From: Pyrinomonadaceae bacterium
GTDB taxonomy: Bacteria; Acidobacteriota; Blastocatellia; Pyrinomonadales; Pyrinomonadaceae
DNA length: 13,172 nt
NCBI GenBank assembly: GCA_018060305.1
Contig: JAGOWF010000047.1
Location: forward strand, 1 to 13,172
Reading direction: 5' to 3'
The translations under genes and the position numbers were made by a program. The notes beneath the pieces were generated by a model. It did not search any database, was not told the DNA's origin, and worked only from the letters and a program-made list of their open reading frames with translations. Below are positions 6,563-12,825 of this stretch, piece after piece (the stretch's first letter is position 1; each line of letters opens with the position of its first letter).

Positions 6563-6651
6563 CCGCAAAAAGGTGCAAGAGGCTCAAAGGAGTGCTTGCT
6601 GGATTGAATGATCAATTTTTCAGTTCTGCGGTTTTTGTGCCTTTTTGCGGC
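6562..6651. repeat. Long-loop inverted repeat between yceD and rpmF
   Basis: GCCGCAAAAAGGTGCAA (6562-6578) and TTGTGCCTTTTTGCGGC (6635-6651) are complementary at 15 of 17 positions, with a 56-base loop between. The left arm begins on the last base of the yceD stop. A related CCTTTTGCGGC string occurs in the yceD leader (about 6011-6021). The RNA stem would end 10 bases before the rpmF Shine-Dalgarno (GAGG, 6662-6665), so it could be a leader structure or a regulator site. No T tract marks it as an ordinary terminator. Confidence 0.6.
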
Positions 6652-6669
6652 AAAAGATATTGAGGTAAT

Positions 6670-6855
6670 ATGCCAAATCCAAAACGACGACATTCACATG
6701 CCCGAACGCGGACGCGCCGTGCCCACGACGCTCTGAAAACGCCGCAGTTCTATCTTGACAAGGACACCGGCGAGGCAAAGGTGCCGCACCGTATTGACCG
6801 GGAAACCGGCGCCTACAAAGGGCGGAAAATCATCGAAGGAAAAGAGACCGAATAG
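6670..6855 (+). CDS. rpmF: 50S ribosomal protein L32 (Cys-less form)
   Basis: Small basic protein of the large ribosomal subunit, 61 residues. The family start MPNPKRRHSHARTRTRRAHDAL is clear, and the end has VPHRIDRETGAYKGRKII. In zinc-binding L32 the centre holds two CxxC pairs; here the equivalent places read DKDTG (about 30-34) and DRETG (about 44-48), so this is a zinc-independent version. Start ATG 6670 has GAGG 4 bases before it. It lies between yceD and fabH, its common neighbours, although plsX, which often separates rpmF from fabH, is absent. Confidence 0.97.
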   Translation: MPNPKRRHSHARTRTRRAHDALKTPQFYLDKDTGEAKVPHRIDRETGAYKGRKIIEGKETE

Positions 6856-6890
6856 TTTATTGAGTTGTAGCGCTACGAAGTAGCTTTACT

Positions 6891-6930
6891 CTGTAACTCC
6901 GTAACTCTGTGACTCTGTAACTCCGTAACT
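6891..6930. repeat. 8-bp tandem repeat abutting the fabH start
   Basis: Five uninterrupted 8-base units: CTGTAACT, CCGTAACT, CTGTGACT, CTGTAACT, CCGTAACT. The array ends 2 bases before the fabH ATG (6933) and takes the place where a Shine-Dalgarno would be. Confidence 0.92.
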
Positions 6931-6932
6931 CT

Positions 6933-7913
6933 ATGGTCAACGCGGGCATCCTCGGTATGGGACACGCTTATCCGGAGGGCATTCTTACGAATGCCGATCT
7001 GGAGAAGATCGTTGAAACATCTGATGAGTGGATAACCTCGCGAACCGGCATCAAGCAGCGGCACAAAGCTGCGCCCGACGAGTACACCTCACAATTCGGG
7101 ACGAAAGCGGCCTTGCAGGCCCTCGAACGTGCCGGACTCAAGCCCGAAGACATCGATATCATCATCTGTGCGACTACGACGCCCGATCAGATCATGCCCT
7201 CGACCGGCGCATTGATACAGGCGCAGATCGGTGCGGTCAATGCCGCCGGCATGGACGTTTTTGCGGCATGCTCCGGGTTCCTGTACGGCCTGACGATGGT
7301 CGAGTCAATGATCAAGACCGGCCAGATCAAATACGCGCTTGTCATCGGTGCAGAGGTGCTGACTAAATACGTCGATTACACCGATCGCGGAACTTGCGTG
7401 ATCTTTGGCGACGGTGCAGGGGCGGCGGTCGTCGGCCCTGTGCCGGAAGGAAAGGGCATTCTTGCTACGAAGATCAAGTCGGACGGCAGATACGAAGAGC
7501 AGCTTTATGCTCCCGGCGGCGGCACCAAGATCGGAACGACACACGAGACGATCGACAATCGAGAGCATTTTTTCAAGATGAAGGGTAACGAGCTTTTTAA
7601 GGTTGCCGTGCGGTCGATGGCCGATATCTCGGCAGAGATGCTCGAGAAGGCGGGCCTAACTGTTGATGACATTGATATTGTAATTCCACATCAGGCTAAT
7701 CAGCGGATCACCGACGCCGTCGCGTCAAGATTGAATGTTCCCGAAGAGAAGGTCTATTCGAATATTGCCGAGATGGGGAATACCTCGTCGGCATCGATTC
7801 CCATTGCGTTGGATGAATGCATTCAATCGGGAAGGATAAAGGACGGTTCGCTCGTGCTGCTGACTGCGTTTGGCGGCGGTGTCACATGGGGCGCGACGGT
7901 GATGCGTTTCTGA
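6933..7913 (+). CDS. fabH: 3-oxoacyl-ACP synthase III
   Basis: Condensing enzyme that joins acetyl-CoA (or a branched acyl-CoA) to malonyl-ACP and so starts fatty-acid chains. The 326-residue thiolase-fold protein has the Cys-His-Asn triad: Cys113 in VFAACSGFLYGL, His253 in IPHQANQRI and Asn283 in GNTSSASIP. The glycine-rich end GGGVTWGATVMRF is typical. SDEWITSRTGIKQR (30-43) is the usual N-terminal block. The chosen ATG gives MVNAGILGMGHAYPEG, the normal beginning; no Shine-Dalgarno is visible because an 8-bp tandem repeat directly precedes it. It is followed by fabD after 92 bases, 80 of which are a palindromic repeat. Primer preference (acetyl or branched) cannot be read from the sequence with confidence. 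Confidence 0.97.
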   Translation: MVNAGILGMGHAYPEGILTNADLEKIVETSDEWITSRTGIKQRHKAAPDEYTSQFGTKAALQALERAGLKPEDIDIIICATTTPDQIMPSTGALIQAQIGAVNAAGMDVFAACSGFLYGLTMVESMIKTGQIKYALVIGAEVLTKYVDYTDRGTCVIFGDGAGAAVVGPVPEGKGILATKIKSDGRYEEQLYAPGGGTKIGTTHETIDNREHFFKMKGNELFKVAVRSMADISAEMLEKAGLTVDDIDIVIPHQANQRITDAVASRLNVPEEKVYSNIAEMGNTSSASIPIALDECIQSGRIKDGSLVLLTAFGGGVTWGATVMRF

Positions 7914-7923
7914 TTGGCGAGAC

Positions 7924-8003
7924 GTTGCAGTAGCCCGCGCGTGAGCAAGGGCGAAATACGCAACGTCGAGTATATCGCCCTTGCTCACGCGGGCTTCTGC
8001 AAC
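7924..8003. repeat. 80-bp palindrome family, copy B (fabH-fabD)
   Basis: The arms begin GTTGCAGTAGCCCGCGCGTG (from 7924) and end with the matching GGGCTTCTGCAAC at 8003; the left arm runs through GAGCAAGGGCGA and the right through TCGCCCTTGCTCACG. The right arm has lost one CG relative to the other copies. The element fills 80 of the 92 bases between fabH and fabD and ends 2 bases before the fabD ATG. Confidence 0.93.
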
Positions 8004-8005
8004 GA

Positions 8006-8938
8006 ATGGCTAAACTTGGATATATTTTTCCCGGACAAGGCAGCCAGTCCGTCGGAATGGGAAAGGACCTGTTTGACAATTATGCCGTCGCTCGTGAGGC
8101 GTTTGAGATCGCCGATGACGCACTTGGGTTCAAGCTCTCGGGGTTGTGTTTTGCGGGTGACGAGGCTGATCTGCAATTGACCGCTAATACGCAGCCCGCG
8201 ATATTGACGGCTTCGGTGGCAGCTTACAGGGCGGCACGCGCGGCCGGGATGCCGGAGCCTGACATTGTTGCCGGACACAGTCTTGGCGAGTATTCGGCGT
8301 TGGTCGCGGCCGGCGTGCTTGACTTGGCCGATGCGGTCCGAACGGTTCGAAAGCGCGGAACGTATATGCAGGAGGCCGTTCCGGTCGGCGTCGGTGCGAT
8401 GGCCGCAATACTCGGCCTCGACGCGGCGACCGTCGAGCAAGGATGTGCGGAAGCTGCGGAAGGACAGATCTGCAGCCCGGCGAATATCAATTCGCCCTCT
8501 CAGGTGGTGATCGCGGGCAATACTGAAGCGGTTGATCGTGCGTGCGAGATATTGAAAGAAAAGGGCGCCAAAAGGGCGATCAAGCTCAACGTGAGCGCAC
8601 CTTTTCATTGCGCGTTGATGATGCCGGCACAGGAGCGGCTGTCACGCGACTTGATTGAACTGAGCTACGGTGAGTTTGAGTTTCCTATTGTTCACAACGT
8701 CGATGCGACGTCGAACACGGACAGTGGGCTCGTCGCCGACAAACTCACCCGGCAGGTGTCATCCCCGGTCCGTTGGCTCGGATCGGTTGCGATAATGAAA
8801 GCCAACGGCGTGACAAAATTCATCGAGATCGGCCCCGGAAAGGTGTTGACGGGCCTCGTTCGGCAGATAGACCGGGACGCCATTTATAGTAATATTGAGG
8901 ACACGGAAAGTTTACGCAATACGTTAGAGACTATATAA
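8006..8938 (+). CDS. fabD: Malonyl-CoA:ACP transacylase
   Basis: Transfers malonyl from CoA to acyl carrier protein, supplying the extender unit for FabH and FabF. The 310 residues show FPGQGSQSVGMG (8-19), the nucleophile elbow GHSLGEYSALVAAG with Ser92, Arg117 in RKRGTYMQEAV, and His201 in VSAPFHCALM completing the Ser-His dyad. The length is typical. The start MAKLGYIFPGQGSQ is the canonical one, but its ATG lies 2 bases after a palindromic repeat and has no visible Shine-Dalgarno. acpP follows after 12 bases; fabG, commonly found between fabD and acpP, is missing here. Confidence 0.97.
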   Translation: MAKLGYIFPGQGSQSVGMGKDLFDNYAVAREAFEIADDALGFKLSGLCFAGDEADLQLTANTQPAILTASVAAYRAARAAGMPEPDIVAGHSLGEYSALVAAGVLDLADAVRTVRKRGTYMQEAVPVGVGAMAAILGLDAATVEQGCAEAAEGQICSPANINSPSQVVIAGNTEAVDRACEILKEKGAKRAIKLNVSAPFHCALMMPAQERLSRDLIELSYGEFEFPIVHNVDATSNTDSGLVADKLTRQVSSPVRWLGSVAIMKANGVTKFIEIGPGKVLTGLVRQIDRDAIYSNIEDTESLRNTLETI

Positions 8939-8950
8939 GAAGGAGAAAAT

Positions 8951-9187
<237 letters not shown>

Positions 9188-9189
9188 AA

Positions 9190-9217
9190 GTAGTCAGTGG
9201 TCGGTGGTCAGACGTCA
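9190..9217. repeat. Left 7-bp-unit array (inverted partner of 9623-9650)
   Basis: Four 7-base units, GTAGTCA GTGGTCG GTGGTCA GACGTCA, starting 2 bases after the acpP stop. Units are the reverse complement type of those at 9623-9650. Confidence 0.85.
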
Positions 9218-9249
9218 GTTGCCTGTCGGCCGCTTCGGGGATTGTGACA

Positions 9250-9660
9250 ATGCCTGTTCGCTATCGAGATCTGATCGCATGGCAGAAGGCCATGGAGTTG
9301 GTTCGACTGGTTTATCAAGTAACCAAGAAGTTTCCGAAAGAAGAACTTTTTGCGTTGACGCTGCAAATTAGGAAGGCGGTTGTTTCGGTTCCGTCAAATA
9401 TTGCAGAGGGTCAGGGCAGGAAGTCGACGAAGGAATTTAGACGACATCTTTCAATCGCCTACGGGTCATTGATGGAAACCGAGACCCAGACGTTAGTTGC
9501 GGAAATGCAGGCGTATGTAACATCCTCCGAATGTAATGAGGTCTTAGGAATAGCCGCGGAGGTAGGTCGGCTGATCAATGGCTTAGACGCCTCACTTGAG
9601 CAAAAGCTCAACCGGGAATCTCTGACCACTGACCACCGACTACCGACCACTGTTTTATGA
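9250..9660 (+). CDS. Four-helix-bundle protein (23S rRNA IVP type)
   Basis: Small helical protein of the family first seen in intervening sequences of 23S rRNA genes (S23/IVP). Members assemble as rings of four-helix bundles and their function is not established. The 136 residues show the hallmarks: YRDLIAWQKAMELV at the start, KKFPKEELFALTLQIRKA, the signature VSVPSNIAEGQGR (about 47-59), then helices EFRRHLSIAYGSLMETETQ. ATG 9250 is chosen because GGGGA lies 8 bases before it; a GTG at 9244 is too close. The last ~12 residues (TTDHRLPTTVL) are the translation of the right-hand repeat array. Its stop overlaps the fabF ATG as ATGA. It interrupts the fab cluster and has no evident part in lipid synthesis. 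Its higher A/T and Lys/Glu content, unlike its neighbours, suggests arrival from elsewhere. Confidence 0.9.
   Translation: MPVRYRDLIAWQKAMELVRLVYQVTKKFPKEELFALTLQIRKAVVSVPSNIAEGQGRKSTKEFRRHLSIAYGSLMETETQTLVAEMQAYVTSSECNEVLGIAAEVGRLINGLDASLEQKLNRESLTTDHRLPTTVL
9623..9650. repeat. Right 7-bp-unit array
   Basis: TGACCAC TGACCAC CGACTAC CGACCAC, inside the 3' end of the four-helix-bundle gene and ending 6 bases before the fabF ATG. It is the inverted counterpart of 9190-9217. Confidence 0.85.
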
Positions 9661-10898
9661 AACGCAGGGTCGTAGTAACAGGACTCGGAACGGTCACGGC
9701 CGTGGGCAACGATGTGCCGACGACGTGGGACGCTCTTATGCGCGGCGTGAGCGGCGCGGCCGACATCACCAAATTTGATGCGACGGCCTTTGCGACAAAG
9801 TTCGCGTGTGAGGTAAAGGGCTTTGATCCGCTCAGCTTCCTTGATAAGAAGGAAGCGAGGCGGATGGGAGCCTTTACGCATTTTGCTTTGGCAGCGTCCG
9901 ACGAGGCCATGAAGCACAGCGGCCTGGTCATCGATGAGTCCAACGCCGACATGGTCGGGACCTATATTAGTTCCGGCATCGGCGATTTTTGGGCCATCGA
10001 GCGCGAGCACGAAAAGCTGCTGAACTCGGGCCCGGATCGCGTTTCTCCATTCTTTATCGTATCGGCGATCGTCAACCTCGCTGCCGGCAATGTCTCGATC
10101 CGTCATGGGGCCAAAGGGCCAAATTCCGCGACCGCGACAGCGTGTTCGGCGGGCGCACATGCGATCGGCGACAGTTTCAGGATCATCGAGCGCGGTGACG
10201 CCGACGCTATGATCTGCGGCGGAGCTGAGAGTGCGATCACGCCGATGTCAGTAGCCGGCTTTGCGTCGATGCGGGCACTTTCAACCCGAAATGACGATCC
10301 GCAGCACGCGTCGAGGCCGTTCGATCTTGAACGTGATGGCTTTGTCATCGGCGAAGGTGCAGGATTGATGATCCTTGAGGAGTTGGAATTCGCCAAGGCT
10401 CGCGGTGCGAATATTCTGGCCGAGATAGTCGGTTACGGCATGAGCGGCGATGCCTTTCATGTCACGATGCCTGATGAAACGGGCTCGGGAGCAATTCGCG
10501 TGATGGAGCGTGCGATAAAGGATGCGGGCATCGCGCCAAACCAGATCGGCTATATTAACGCCCACGGAACATCGACGCCGTATAACGATAAATTTGAGAC
10601 GCTGGCGATCAAGAAGGTCTTTGGCGATCAGGCCTACAACATTCCGGTCAGTTCGACTAAGTCGATGACCGGCCACGCACTCGGCGCGGCGGGCGGCATC
10701 GAGGCTGTCGTTTCGGTAAAGGCGATCCTCGAGAACAAGCTGCCGCCGACGATCAATTACAAGACGCCCGACCCGGATTGTGACCTCGATTACATCCCGA
10801 ATGAGGCCCGCGATGCTACCGTCGATCATGTGTTGTCAAACAATTTCGGCTTTGGTGGGACGAATGCGTGTTTGATATTTAGGAGATTTGAGGAATAG
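9657..10898 (+). CDS. fabF: 3-oxoacyl-ACP synthase II
   Basis: Elongating condensing enzyme of FAS-II, joining malonyl-ACP to the growing acyl-ACP. The 413-residue protein has the full KAS II active site: Cys163 in GPNSATATACSAGAHAI, His303 in INAHGTSTPYND, Lys335 and His340 in SSTKSMTGHALGAAGG, and the gating end NNFGFGGTNACLIF. MKRRVVVTGLGTVTAVGN is the standard start. The ATG overlaps the stop of the four-helix-bundle gene (ATGA) and has no own Shine-Dalgarno, since the repeat array lies just upstream; translation probably depends on coupling. Its stop is 2 bases before palindrome copy C. Confidence 0.97.
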   Translation: MKRRVVVTGLGTVTAVGNDVPTTWDALMRGVSGAADITKFDATAFATKFACEVKGFDPLSFLDKKEARRMGAFTHFALAASDEAMKHSGLVIDESNADMVGTYISSGIGDFWAIEREHEKLLNSGPDRVSPFFIVSAIVNLAAGNVSIRHGAKGPNSATATACSAGAHAIGDSFRIIERGDADAMICGGAESAITPMSVAGFASMRALSTRNDDPQHASRPFDLERDGFVIGEGAGLMILEELEFAKARGANILAEIVGYGMSGDAFHVTMPDETGSGAIRVMERAIKDAGIAPNQIGYINAHGTSTPYNDKFETLAIKKVFGDQAYNIPVSSTKSMTGHALGAAGGIEAVVSVKAILENKLPPTINYKTPDPDCDLDYIPNEARDATVDHVLSNNFGFGGTNACLIFRRFEE

Positions 10899-10900
10899 GT

Positions 10901-10980
10901 TTGCACAAGCCCGCGCGTGAGCAAGGGCGAAATATTCAATGTTGAGTGTTTCGCCCTCGCTGACGCGCGGGCTTCTGCAA
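10901..10980. repeat. 80-bp palindrome family, copy C (fabF-etfB)
   Basis: The outer arms TTGCACAAGCCC (10901-10912) and GGGCTTCTGCAA (10969-10980) enclose the same GCGCGTGAGCAAGGGCGAAA and TTTCGCCCTCGCTGACGCGC arms as the other copies. One arm base differs (GCTGACG for GCTCACG). It is exactly 80 bases, like copy B. A reading frame runs from its centre (ATG 10939) without a stop into etfB. Confidence 0.93.
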
Positions 10981-10992
10981 TGTGTAGATCAG

Positions 10993-11769
10993 ATGAAAAT
11001 AATCGTTCTAATGAAACAAGTCGCTAATAAAGATGCGGTGCTTCGCATCGCGGGCGACGAGAAATGGATAAACGAGGCCGACGTGGCCCAGCAGACAAAT
11101 GAGTCTGACGGCTACGCTCTCGAAGAAGCGCTGCGAACTGTCGAGGCAAAGGGAGAAGGCGAGGTCGTCGTCTGCACGCTTGGCCCCGCCGGTGCTAAGG
11201 CCGTCATCAAGGACGCGCTTGCTCGCGGAGCTCATCGAGCGATCCATGTGGTTGTCGAAGACAGCAAGTCGCTTTCGGCGTACCAGATCGCAAAGGCGAT
11301 CGCTGATGCGATACGCGAGGAGAACGCAGACCTTGTCTTCACTGGCTTACAGTCTGACGACGCCAGCTATGGACAGACGGGTGTGATCGTGGCTGAACTT
11401 CTCGGCATACCGCACGCCACGATCGTTATCGAGGTCGATAGGGAAAGCCTGGGCGACACGCTCCGCGTCAAACGCGAGCTCGAAAGCGGCTGGTATCAAT
11501 GGTTTACATACAAGCTGCCGGCGTTGCTGACGATCCAGTCCGGCATCTCGCAGATCCGTTACGCGTCGCTAAAGGGCATCATGGCGGCAAAGAGCAAACC
11601 GGTCGCTGAGGTCACGCCGACCATAGAACCGTTCGCATCCTCCGCAACCATCGAAAAAGTTTATATGCCGCTCAAGACCAAGCAAACGCAGATGCTTGGT
11701 AACGGCGACGCAAAGGCCGGTGCCGTCGAACTTGTCGAAAAACTCCGATCGGAGGTGCGGGTAATATGA
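10993..11769 (+). CDS. etfB: Electron transfer flavoprotein beta subunit
   Basis: Beta subunit of the soluble ETF heterodimer, which carries electrons between flavin dehydrogenases (often acyl-CoA dehydrogenases) and a membrane ETF:quinone oxidoreductase. It binds AMP or, in bifurcating forms, a second FAD. The 258 residues start MKIIVLMKQVANKD, the family beginning. ESDGYALEEALR (about 36-47), VCTLGPAGAKAVIKDALARGAHRAIHV (58-84), FTGLQSDDASYGQTGVIVAELLGIPHAT (about 116-143) and the C-terminal LKGIMAAKSKP match. An in-frame ATG at 10939 inside the palindrome would add 18 residues and is rejected because MKIIVLMKQV is canonical. It overlaps etfA by ATGA. Whether this ETF bifurcates is not decided by what I can see. 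Confidence 0.95.
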   Translation: MKIIVLMKQVANKDAVLRIAGDEKWINEADVAQQTNESDGYALEEALRTVEAKGEGEVVVCTLGPAGAKAVIKDALARGAHRAIHVVVEDSKSLSAYQIAKAIADAIREENADLVFTGLQSDDASYGQTGVIVAELLGIPHATIVIEVDRESLGDTLRVKRELESGWYQWFTYKLPALLTIQSGISQIRYASLKGIMAAKSKPVAEVTPTIEPFASSATIEKVYMPLKTKQTQMLGNGDAKAGAVELVEKLRSEVRVI

Positions 11770-12737
11770 GCATCCTCGTTTTTATCGAACATAAAGACTG
11801 TGTCCTCAACAAGACGTCGCTCGAGGCGATAACGGCCGCGCAGTCGATCGGCAAATATCTTGGCCTATCCGTCACCGCCGTGCTGCCGTGCGACAAGGAT
11901 TGCTCGATCGCACAAGACATCGCGGGCTACAACATCGATAAGGTCATCGTTGCCAAGAATGAAAAGCTCGGCACCTACACGCCTGACGCCTACGCCGATG
12001 CATGGGAACAGGTCATCAAGGCCGTGAATCCGCAATTTGTCGTGATGGCACACACATATCAAGTGCGTGATTTTGCGCCGAAGGTTGCGGCGCGTTTCGG
12101 CCGCGAGGTCGTCGGCGATTGCATTCGGTATAGTATCGACAGCGGCAAGCTGGTGCTGACGCGCCGCATTTTCCTGGGCAAGCTCGACGCCGACGTGACC
12201 ATTGGCGGCGACGCACCGTACTTCATCACATTCCAGTCGGGCGCATTTCGCGGTGATAATGCCGAGAAGGGAAGTGCGGCGATTGAGACGATGGACGTTT
12301 CTGTTGGCGACGTCCGCATGACGCCTGAAGCACCGTTTCAGGAAGCCAAGGTATCCGTCGATCTCACAAAGAGTGAAGTCATCGTCGCAGTCGGCCGTGG
12401 TATCAAATCGCAGGAAAATCTTGCCGTTGCACAGCAGCTTGCCGACGCCCTGGGCGCAGACCTTGCGGCCTCACGTCCGATATGCGACAGCGAATGGCTG
12501 CCGATCGACCGCCAGATCGGATCGAGCGGACAGACCGTCGCGCCAAAGCTCTACATTGCCCTCGGCATCTCTGGTGCGATCCAGCATATCGTCGGTATGA
12601 AGAACTCTGGCACGATCGTCGCTGTCAACAAGGACGCCGAAGCGCCGATATTCGACATCGCCGACTACGGCATCGTCGGCGACCTCTTCGAGGCCGTGCC
12701 CGTGATGGTCGACGAGATTAACAAAGCGAAGACCTAG
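11766..12737 (+). CDS. etfA: Electron transfer flavoprotein alpha subunit
   Basis: FAD-binding partner of EtfB. The 323 residues have an N-terminal Rossmann-like domain (1 to ~190) starting MSILVFIEHKDCVLNK and a C-terminal FAD domain with the family blocks VAVGRGI (207-213), ASRPICDSEWLP (235-246), IGSSGQTVAPKLYIALGISGAIQH (251-274) and IVAVNKDAEAPIFDIADYGIVGDL (284-307). In many EtfA proteins the block before PKLYIA reads QVGQTGK; here it is QIGSSGQTV, with the Gly-Gln-Thr still present. Length is normal. Translation is coupled to etfB through ATGA. A 32-bp-arm hairpin follows 7 bases after its stop. Confidence 0.96.
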   Translation: MSILVFIEHKDCVLNKTSLEAITAAQSIGKYLGLSVTAVLPCDKDCSIAQDIAGYNIDKVIVAKNEKLGTYTPDAYADAWEQVIKAVNPQFVVMAHTYQVRDFAPKVAARFGREVVGDCIRYSIDSGKLVLTRRIFLGKLDADVTIGGDAPYFITFQSGAFRGDNAEKGSAAIETMDVSVGDVRMTPEAPFQEAKVSVDLTKSEVIVAVGRGIKSQENLAVAQQLADALGADLAASRPICDSEWLPIDRQIGSSGQTVAPKLYIALGISGAIQHIVGMKNSGTIVAVNKDAEAPIFDIADYGIVGDLFEAVPVMVDEINKAKT

Positions 12738-12744
12738 GAAGAAT

Positions 12745-12820
12745 ATCCACGAATTAACACGAATAGACGCGAGTTAGGAACTACTTCTTAATTCGTGTCT
12801 ATTCGTGCTAATTCGTGGAT
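12745..12820. repeat. Large inverted repeat between convergent genes
   Basis: Two 32-base arms (12745-12776 and 12789-12820) match at 29 positions and enclose a 12-base loop. Each arm is itself made of roughly 10-base units of the type CACGAATTAA / CACGAATAGA. It lies between the ends of etfA and the convergent VOC gene, 7 and 5 bases from their stop codons, so it may end transcription from either side, although no long T tract follows. The unit wording is of a kind I recall as dispersed in other genomes. Confidence 0.88.
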
Positions 12821-12825
12821 GATCC

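Larger units (their letters stand above)
9190..9650. mobile_element. Putative IVP cassette bounded by inverted 7-bp repeats
   Basis: The whole acpP-fabF gap is taken up by a four-helix-bundle gene with 7-base-unit arrays at both ends in opposite orientation: GTAGTCA, GTGGTCG, GTGGTCA, GACGTCA (9190-9217) and TGACCAC, TGACCAC, CGACTAC, CGACCAC (9623-9650). Read against each other, a 23-base stretch pairs with 2 mismatches. acpP and fabF are normally close neighbours, so this looks like an insertion of about 460 bp. No transposase is encoded and no target-site duplication is evident; mobility is inference. Confidence 0.5.

Noticed and set aside
6608..6733. Small frame starting ATG in the yceD-rpmF loop and overlapping rpmF
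   Set aside because: It runs out of frame into rpmF, ends shortly, has no fitting Shine-Dalgarno, and its product resembles nothing.
7924..8003. Palindrome copies B and C as ordinary Rho-independent terminators
   Set aside because: No T run follows either hairpin, and both lie inside what looks like one operon.
7985..8608. 207-codon open frame antisense to fabD
   Set aside because: Shadow of fabD with no recognisable domain; fabD is certain.
9190..9650. The repeat arrays as a small CRISPR
   Set aside because: Units are 7 bases, contiguous and without spacers; no cas gene nearby.
9459..10160. 233-codon open frame antisense to fabF and the IVP-type gene
   Set aside because: Arg/Asp-rich composition typical of shadows of GC-rich genes; the opposite strand holds two clear genes.
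10939..10992. ATG inside the palindrome as the real etfB start
   Set aside because: MKIIVLMKQV is the canonical EtfB beginning; the extension is palindrome sequence. Kept only as a finding.
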